This document shows positions 59,623 to 64,000 of a DNA stretch of 64,000 nt, in pieces (position 1 is the stretch's first letter; the number at the start of each line of letters is the position of its first letter). The DNA comes from Candidatus Latescibacterota bacterium (lineage in GTDB: Bacteria > JAAXHH01), in contig JAAXHH010000013.1 in assembly GCA_012270975.1 (NCBI GenBank), positions 1 through 64,000 of the forward strand, given 5' to 3'. The notes under the pieces were generated by a model, which made no database searches, was not told the origin of the DNA, and worked only from the letters and a program-made list of their open reading frames with translations. A program made the translations under genes and the position numbers.

Positions 59623-60849
59623 CTACCCGACCCGGTGCCCGTCCCGGGCGAGAAAGCACTCCGGGTCGTGGTGGATCGGGAGATATCCGGTGCTCATGAG
59701 AAACTCGCCGACGATCTCCGGGCCCATGAACCGGAAGGTCTTCCTGAACACCGCGACCCATTCGTCCAGTGACGCGCAGGGCTGGACATCCAGCCACGCC
59801 TTGAAGGATCCGTACGACCGCCTGATCTCCTGGAATACCCGCGCGTTGTGGATGGCCGCGTCGATCTTGAGCCGGTTTCGGATTATGCCAGTGTCCGCGA
59901 GCAGGCGCGCGCGGTCTTTTTCACCGTAGGCCGCGACTCGGTCCACATCGAACCCGTCGAATGCCTCCCGCAGCGCCCTTCGCTTCTTCAGGACCGTCAG
60001 CCAGCTCAGCCCCGCCTGGTTGATCTCCAGCACGAGCCGCTCGAGGAAATCGTCGTCCCTGGCCAGGGGAAAACCGTATTCGTCGTCGTGGTAAGCGGCC
60101 AGCAGCGGGTCTTTCAACGTCCAGGCGCACCGGGTCCGGTCGCCGTCCTCCTCTACGTACTCGCCGGTATGGAAGGGACGGCTGTCCGTCCCGGTGATCC
60201 ACGCCTCGGGCAGGTGGCGCGTGCAGTTCATCAGCGCCAGGTGGGTGTAGGTGGGCGTGATGATGAACCGCGTCACGGACGTATTGGCGAACCAGTCGAT
60301 ACGGTCGTGCCCCATGCCCGGTGTGCCCAGGATCACGCCCACGAGAAACCGCATGAACGCGCCGTGACTGATCAGCACCACACGTTCGCCGGTGTCGCCG
60401 AATTCGTCGTGAATCCTGCGGGCAACCTCCTCGGCCCGTTTCTGGGCGGACTCGTAGTCCTCCCAGGGCCGGCACTTCCACCATCCCGATTCGTCGAATT
60501 CGTCACCCAGCCGGACTTCCGGGAATCCCTGCTCGATCTCCGAACGCTTCATGCCGGGCCGTCCCTCGTAGTCCGCGTTGCCGGCGCCGGCCTGGACTCC
60601 GCCCTGTTCGTGTAGGTCGATCCATGCTTCCACGGACTGCCCCGTCTCCCGGATGTACGGTGCGATGGTTTCCAGCGTGCGCAGGAAGGGGCTGACGAAG
60701 ATGCGGGTCGGGCGCATGTGGCGGATGCGGTTCACGAGGTATTCCGCCTGCCGGTATCCGAGGGCGGACAGGGTGGGATCCTCGGTGCGCTCTTCCTGCG
60801 GCCGGGCGTTGTTCTCGGACTCCGCGTGACGGATTATGTAAAGTTCCAT
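59623..60849 (-). CDS. Histidine phosphatase fused to 3-methyladenine DNA glycosylase I (Tag)
   Basis: A single uninterrupted frame of 408 residues from the ATG at 60849. Residues 1 to about 210 form a histidine phosphatase: Y-I-I-R-H-A-E-S-E-N-N (catalytic RHx) and V-L-I-S-H-G-A-F-M (second His). Residues 240-408 match Tag: R-C-A-W...A-Y-H-D-D-E-Y-G, the catalytic Glu in L-V-L-E-I-N-Q-A-G-L-S-W, G-I-I-R-N-R-L-K-I, and H-H-D-P-E-C at the end. The zinc ligands (Cys and His near the start, H-x3-C at the end) are all present. Tag removes 3-methyladenine and starts base excision repair. A phosphatase joined to it is unusual; both activities look intact. Stop codons and overlaps give no sign of an artificial join. 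Confidence 0.87.
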   Translation of the reverse strand: MELYIIRHAESENNARPQEERTEDPTLSALGYRQAEYLVNRIRHMRPTRIFVSPFLRTLETIAPYIRETGQSVEAWIDLHEQGGVQAGAGNADYEGRPGMKRSEIEQGFPEVRLGDEFDESGWWKCRPWEDYESAQKRAEEVARRIHDEFGDTGERVVLISHGAFMRFLVGVILGTPGMGHDRIDWFANTSVTRFIITPTYTHLALMNCTRHLPEAWITGTDSRPFHTGEYVEEDGDRTRCAWTLKDPLLAAYHDDEYGFPLARDDDFLERLVLEINQAGLSWLTVLKKRRALREAFDGFDVDRVAAYGEKDRARLLADTGIIRNRLKIDAAIHNARVFQEIRRSYGSFKAWLDVQPCASLDEWVAVFRKTFRFMGPEIVGEFLMSTGYLPIHHDPECFLARDGHRVG

Positions 60850-61020
60850 TGGGTTGCCGGTCTTTCTCCTGGCGGTCTGCCGGTTCAGGGTGAATGGTTC
60901 CGGATGGCTCCAGCGCCCGGGTTCAACGTGACGTTTTGCAGCGCGGATCACGGTTTCGCTTACTTCCGGGCACGACTTCCGTAAGGTATATTCCCGGTCT
61001 TTCCGTAAAAAGGAAAACGA

Positions 61021-61049
61021 TTGACAGGCATGGCGGCGAAGGTTAAGGT
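61021..61049 (+). promoter_or_regulatory. Promoter of polyamine transporter operon
   Basis: TTGACA (61021-61026), 17 bp, TAAGGT (61044-61049). Leader of about 42 nt to the ATG at 61097, with GGAG 9 nt before it. Confidence 0.55.
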
Positions 61050-61096
61050 TTCCCTCTCGTGCCGGAACGGATTTCCCACGACAGGAGCGTGCTCAG

Positions 61097-62206
61097 ATGG
61101 ACGGGTCAGGCCAGCCCTACGTCGAATACCGAAAGGTCAGCAAAAGCTACGACGGGAAGTCCACGGTGGTCAACGACGTGGACCTGGAAATCCGCAAGGG
61201 AGAGTTCCTGACCCTCCTGGGGCCCTCCGGTTCGGGAAAAACTACCTGCCTGATGATGCTGGCCGGTTTCGAGTCGATCACGTCGGGCGAGATACGTGTA
61301 AACGGCCGGTCCATCCACACCCTGCCGCCCCGCAGTCGCGGCATCGGCATGGTCTTCCAGAACTACGCCCTCTTCCCTCATATGACCGTAGGGGCCAACC
61401 TGGCGTTCCCCCTCGAGGCCCGGGGCATGGACCGCGACACGTGCCGGGAACGGGTGGAACGGGCTCTGCGACTGGTACGACTCGAAGGGTACGAGAACAG
61501 GCGTCCCGGCCAGCTCTCCGGGGGACAGCAGCAGCGCGTGGCCATCGCCCGGGCGCTGGTCTTCGATCCGGAACTGGTGCTCATGGACGAACCGCTCGGC
61601 GCGCTCGACCGCAGGCTTCGAGAGGAGATGCAGTACGAGATCCGCCGCATCCACAAGACCCTGGGCGTCACCGTCGTATACGTCACCCACGACCAGCAGG
61701 AGGCCATGGTCATGTCGGACCGTATCGCCGTGCTCCGAGGCGGCATGATCGAGCAGGTCGCCGATCCCGAGACGCTCTACGAGGAACCTCAGAGCTCCTT
61801 CGTGGCCAGATTCATCGGAGAGAACAACCGCCTGCACGGCAGGGTGGCCGGCATGGACGGGGATATCTGCGAAGTGGAGACGGGCGGCGAGACCATACGG
61901 GCGATCCGAATCGCTCCCTGCCAGGCCGGCGACGAAACCACCCTGTCCATACGGCCCGAGCGCGTGGCCATCACGCCGGAGCCCGGCCTCTATACCAACG
62001 AACTGGAGGCCCTGATCGAGGACATCACCTTCCTGGGCGACTACCTGCGCCTTCGCGTTTCGGTGTGCGGAACATCGGATTTCGTCATCAAGATACCAAA
62101 CGTCGTCGGCCACGGCGCGCTGCTGACAGGCGACCGGATCCGTATCGGGTGGACGCCCACCGACTGCCGGGTGCTCGATCCGGACCACGAAGGAGAAGTT
62201 TCATGA
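61097..62206 (+). CDS. potA: PotA-like ABC transporter ATP-binding protein
   Basis: The ATPase of a spermidine/putrescine-type importer, 369 residues. ABC domain: Walker A GPSGSGKTT, Q-loop M-V-F-Q-N-Y-A-L-F-P-H-M, signature L-S-G-G-Q-Q-Q-R, Walker B L-V-L-M-D-E-P-L-G-A-L-D, switch V-T-H-D-Q-Q-E-A. A C-terminal TOBE domain (about 280-360) follows. It overlaps the substrate-binding protein start by ATGA. The F-I-G-E-N-N-R-L segment is the usual PotA one. The exact solute is not certain; other compounds use the same family. Confidence 0.92.
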   Translation: MDGSGQPYVEYRKVSKSYDGKSTVVNDVDLEIRKGEFLTLLGPSGSGKTTCLMMLAGFESITSGEIRVNGRSIHTLPPRSRGIGMVFQNYALFPHMTVGANLAFPLEARGMDRDTCRERVERALRLVRLEGYENRRPGQLSGGQQQRVAIARALVFDPELVLMDEPLGALDRRLREEMQYEIRRIHKTLGVTVVYVTHDQQEAMVMSDRIAVLRGGMIEQVADPETLYEEPQSSFVARFIGENNRLHGRVAGMDGDICEVETGGETIRAIRIAPCQAGDETTLSIRPERVAITPEPGLYTNELEALIEDITFLGDYLRLRVSVCGTSDFVIKIPNVVGHGALLTGDRIRIGWTPTDCRVLDPDHEGEVS

Positions 62207-63309
62207 CTCGTGCGTTTCTCGTAAAATGCTTACCGGTTCTGGCCACGGCCGCGCTGGTCTCCCTGCCCTGCGGAAGTACAGCCGCACAGGAACAGTCGCT
62301 TACGCTCGTCAGCTGGGGCGGTTCTTACGCCCGGGCCTGTGTGAAGGGTTTTATCGAGCGGTTCGAAGCAGAAACAGGCATAGACGTAATCATTGAGGAC
62401 TACAATGGGGGACTGGCGCAGATCCGCGCCCAGGTGGACGTCGGCAACGTGTACTGGGACGTCGTCGACATGGAGCTTGCCGACCTCGCCCGGGGCTGCG
62501 ACGAAGGGCTGCTCGTCCCGATCGATATTGACGAGGATGTGGCTCCGGGACCCGGCGGTGTATCCGCGGAAGAGGATTTCGTCGACGGCAGTATCTCCGA
62601 ATGCGGCGCGAACTACCTCTTCTACTCGACGGTGTTCGCGTATAACGACGAACGCATCGGGAGCAGGAAGCCAGCCGTGATCGCCGATTTCTTCGACCTG
62701 GCGAAGTTCCCGGGACGCCGGGGCATGCGGCGCTCGCCCCAGGCCAACCTGGAATTCGCGCTCATGGCCGACGGCGTACCGCTGGACGAGGTCTATGCCA
62801 TGCTGGATACAGAGGAAGGCGTTGCCCGTGCCTTCCGGAAGCTGGATACGATCAAGGACCACGTCGTGTGGTGGGAGGCCGGCGCCCAGCCGCCCCAGAT
62901 GCTGGCCGACGGCGAGGTGGTGATGACCACGGCCTACAACGGCCGCGTCTTCAACGCGCAGGTCCTGGAGGGCCAGCCCTTCGTAATCGTCTGGGACGGC
63001 CAGGTCCTGGATACGGGCGGTTTCGGCATCGTCGAGGGCACGGGCAATCTCGAAGCCGCGAAGAAGTTCGTCCGGTTCGCCACTTCGACGCAGTCCATGG
63101 TCGGCGTCACCCGTTACATCGCCTACAGTCCGACGCGCCGCTCGGCGGCATCGTTGATCACGACCCATGCCGAGACCGGGGTGGACATGAATCCCCATAT
63201 GCCCACGAGTCCGGAAAACGTGGGCGGGGCCCTGAACAACGACTGGGAATGGTGGACCGACAACGGGGAAGAGATGAACGAGCGCTTCAGTACCTGGCTG
63301 GCGAGGTGA
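62203..63309 (+). CDS. potD: PotD/PotF-like extracellular solute-binding protein
   Basis: A periplasmic binding protein, 368 residues. Signal peptide V-L-A-T-A-A-L-V-S-L-P-C-G-S-T-A-A-Q. The mature part opens L-T-L-V-S-W-G-G-S-Y and has F-E-A-E-T-G-I-D-V and the D-V-V-D-M-E segment found in polyamine-binding proteins. It starts at ATG 62203 within the PotA stop. The ligand is likely a polyamine or related cation. The permease gene follows 12 bp on. Confidence 0.88.
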   Translation: MTRAFLVKCLPVLATAALVSLPCGSTAAQEQSLTLVSWGGSYARACVKGFIERFEAETGIDVIIEDYNGGLAQIRAQVDVGNVYWDVVDMELADLARGCDEGLLVPIDIDEDVAPGPGGVSAEEDFVDGSISECGANYLFYSTVFAYNDERIGSRKPAVIADFFDLAKFPGRRGMRRSPQANLEFALMADGVPLDEVYAMLDTEEGVARAFRKLDTIKDHVVWWEAGAQPPQMLADGEVVMTTAYNGRVFNAQVLEGQPFVIVWDGQVLDTGGFGIVEGTGNLEAAKKFVRFATSTQSMVGVTRYIAYSPTRRSAASLITTHAETGVDMNPHMPTSPENVGGALNNDWEWWTDNGEEMNERFSTWLAR

Positions 63310-63321
63310 GGACAGACGGAC

Positions 63322-64000
63322 ATGAGCGAAGCACCTGAGAAGCCCGGACGAATCAGGTCCGGTCCCAGGCTGCGGGCCGCGCTCCTCGTGCTGCCCCTGC
63401 TGGCGTTTATCGGCGTAACCTTCCTGGCGCCGCTCGCCAACATGCTCGTCCGCAGCGTCTACGACCCTGTTGTGTCCGATGCGCTTCCAGGGACGCTCGA
63501 GAAACTACGCAACTGGGACGCTCAGGCACTCCCTGACGAGACCGTGTACGAAACGCTGGCCGGGGAACTCCTGAAAGCCCGCGAGGACCGAACGCTCGGC
63601 CAGGTCGCCACCCGGATCAACCGGGTTCAGTCCGGACTGCGAAGCGTGCTCACGCGCAGCGCCAGGAGGCTGCGGAACGTCGATGAGGGTCCGTGGCGGG
63701 AAGCCATGACCGGGATCCACGCGGCCTGGGGAGAGACCGGAACCTGGCGCGCGCTGCGCGAGGCCGGTGCGCGGTATACTTCTCGCCACTACCTGAACGC
63801 CGTCGATCTGCAACGCGATTCCGACGGCTCCATCGTCCCCCAGCCGGAAGACCGGCGGATCTACCTCACCCTGTTCTGGCGGACCCTGCTCGTGAGCCTG
63901 GGAGTGACCGCCCTCTGCCTGCTCATCGGCTACCCCGTCGCGCGTCTGATCGCCCACGCCCCGCCCAGGCGCGCCTATCTGCTCCTCATCCTGGTCCTCG
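63322..64000 (+). CDS. potB: PotB-like ABC permease (3' end outside window)
   Basis: The frame opens at ATG 63322 (M-S-E-A-P-E-K-P-G-R) and runs past the end of the window (226 codons visible). A first membrane helix (A-L-L-V-L-P-L-L-A-F-I-G-V-T-F-L-A-P-L) is followed by a long periplasmic loop, then L-Y-L-T-L-F-W-R-T-L-L-V-S-L-G-V-T-A-L-C-L-L-I-G-Y-P-V-A, the usual start of the PotB/PotC transmembrane domain. It is about 12 bp after the binding-protein gene. The loop of about 140 residues between helices 1 and 2 is longer than usual for PotB. Confidence 0.88.
   Translation, partial: MSEAPEKPGRIRSGPRLRAALLVLPLLAFIGVTFLAPLANMLVRSVYDPVVSDALPGTLEKLRNWDAQALPDETVYETLAGELLKAREDRTLGQVATRINRVQSGLRSVLTRSARRLRNVDEGPWREAMTGIHAAWGETGTWRALREAGARYTSRHYLNAVDLQRDSDGSIVPQPEDRRIYLTLFWRTLLVSLGVTALCLLIGYPVARLIAHAPPRRAYLLLILVL

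Noticed and set aside
61021..62202. Long extension of the solute-binding protein frame upstream over potA
   Set aside because: The signal peptide begins at the ATG at 62203, which overlaps the PotA stop; the upstream part is basic shadow sequence.

Overview
This 64 kb window looks like ordinary chromosome from a high-GC, Gram-negative, probably uncultured bacterium. An outer membrane is implied by TonB/ExbB/ExbD, MlaE/MlaD and lipoproteins with lipoboxes. The SecA carries an insertion of the kind seen in the Bacteroidetes/FCB lineage. Two PhyH dioxygenases, a formylglycine-type sulfatase, a PIG-L deacetylase and a beta-propeller hydrolase-like protein fit a Latescibacterota- or FCB-like heterotroph. 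That placement is an inference from gene content, not a phylogeny. I see no transposase, phage gene, integron or CRISPR array, and no gene-free stretch longer than 300 bases.

Layout. 1-5989: the end of secA, then a minus-strand chain pgsA > unknown 314-aa protein > PqqD-like protein > minimal FtsX permease > LolD-like ATPase. 6009-20542: a long minus-strand run, read right to left as thrS-infC-rpmI-rplT-pheS-pheT-zapB-zapA-rny-xseA-xseB-polyprenyl synthase-nadK-recN. It has a good promoter in front of thrS, a TTG start for thrS and an AUU start for infC. 20568-25557: a lone Mg-chelatase-like AAA+ ATPase, then a membrane-anchored unknown followed by a class A PBP. 25598-29270: a small unknown, tRNA-Gly and tRNA-Cys, a propeller protein, and a PhyH-SDR pair. 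29361-33003: acs, a DUF62 SAM hydrolase and a methyltransferase. 33200-39148: a small acidic coiled-coil gene, a PfkB kinase, an O-methyltransferase, mlaD-mlaE without mlaF, and hppA. 39339-45405: a TonB/ExbD/ExbD/ExbB, TPR and PstS-like operon with a small membrane protein. 45640-47836: methylmalonyl-CoA epimerase and mutase large subunit. 48030-53080: two small coiled-coil membrane proteins built on 21-bp tandem repeats, a frameshifted HD-domain gene, a PIG-L/CBM9-like protein and a D-2-hydroxyacid dehydrogenase. 53135-60849: tRNA-Glu, tRNA-Gln, a dGTPase-like protein, a sulfatase, a lipoprotein, a second PhyH, an aminotransferase, a PC4-like protein and a histidine phosphatase-Tag fusion. 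61021-64000: a polyamine-type ABC importer (ATPase, binding protein, truncated permease).

Points most worth attention. First, one open reading frame joins a histidine phosphatase to a 3-methyladenine DNA glycosylase I with an intact zinc site. Second, a lipoprotein resembles the C-terminal domain of DUF62 SAM hydrolases without the catalytic N-domain, and a complete DUF62 enzyme is encoded elsewhere in the window. Third, a PqqD/RRE-like protein is translationally coupled to a stripped-down FtsX permease, with an ABC ATPase and a cysteine-containing unknown beside it. Fourth, a PstS-like lipoprotein sits in a TonB/ExbBD/TPR operon with no pstCAB. Fifth, degenerate 9-bp repeats recur in gene ends and spacers and give tripeptide-periodic protein tails. 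Promoter calls are by eye and carry modest confidence.
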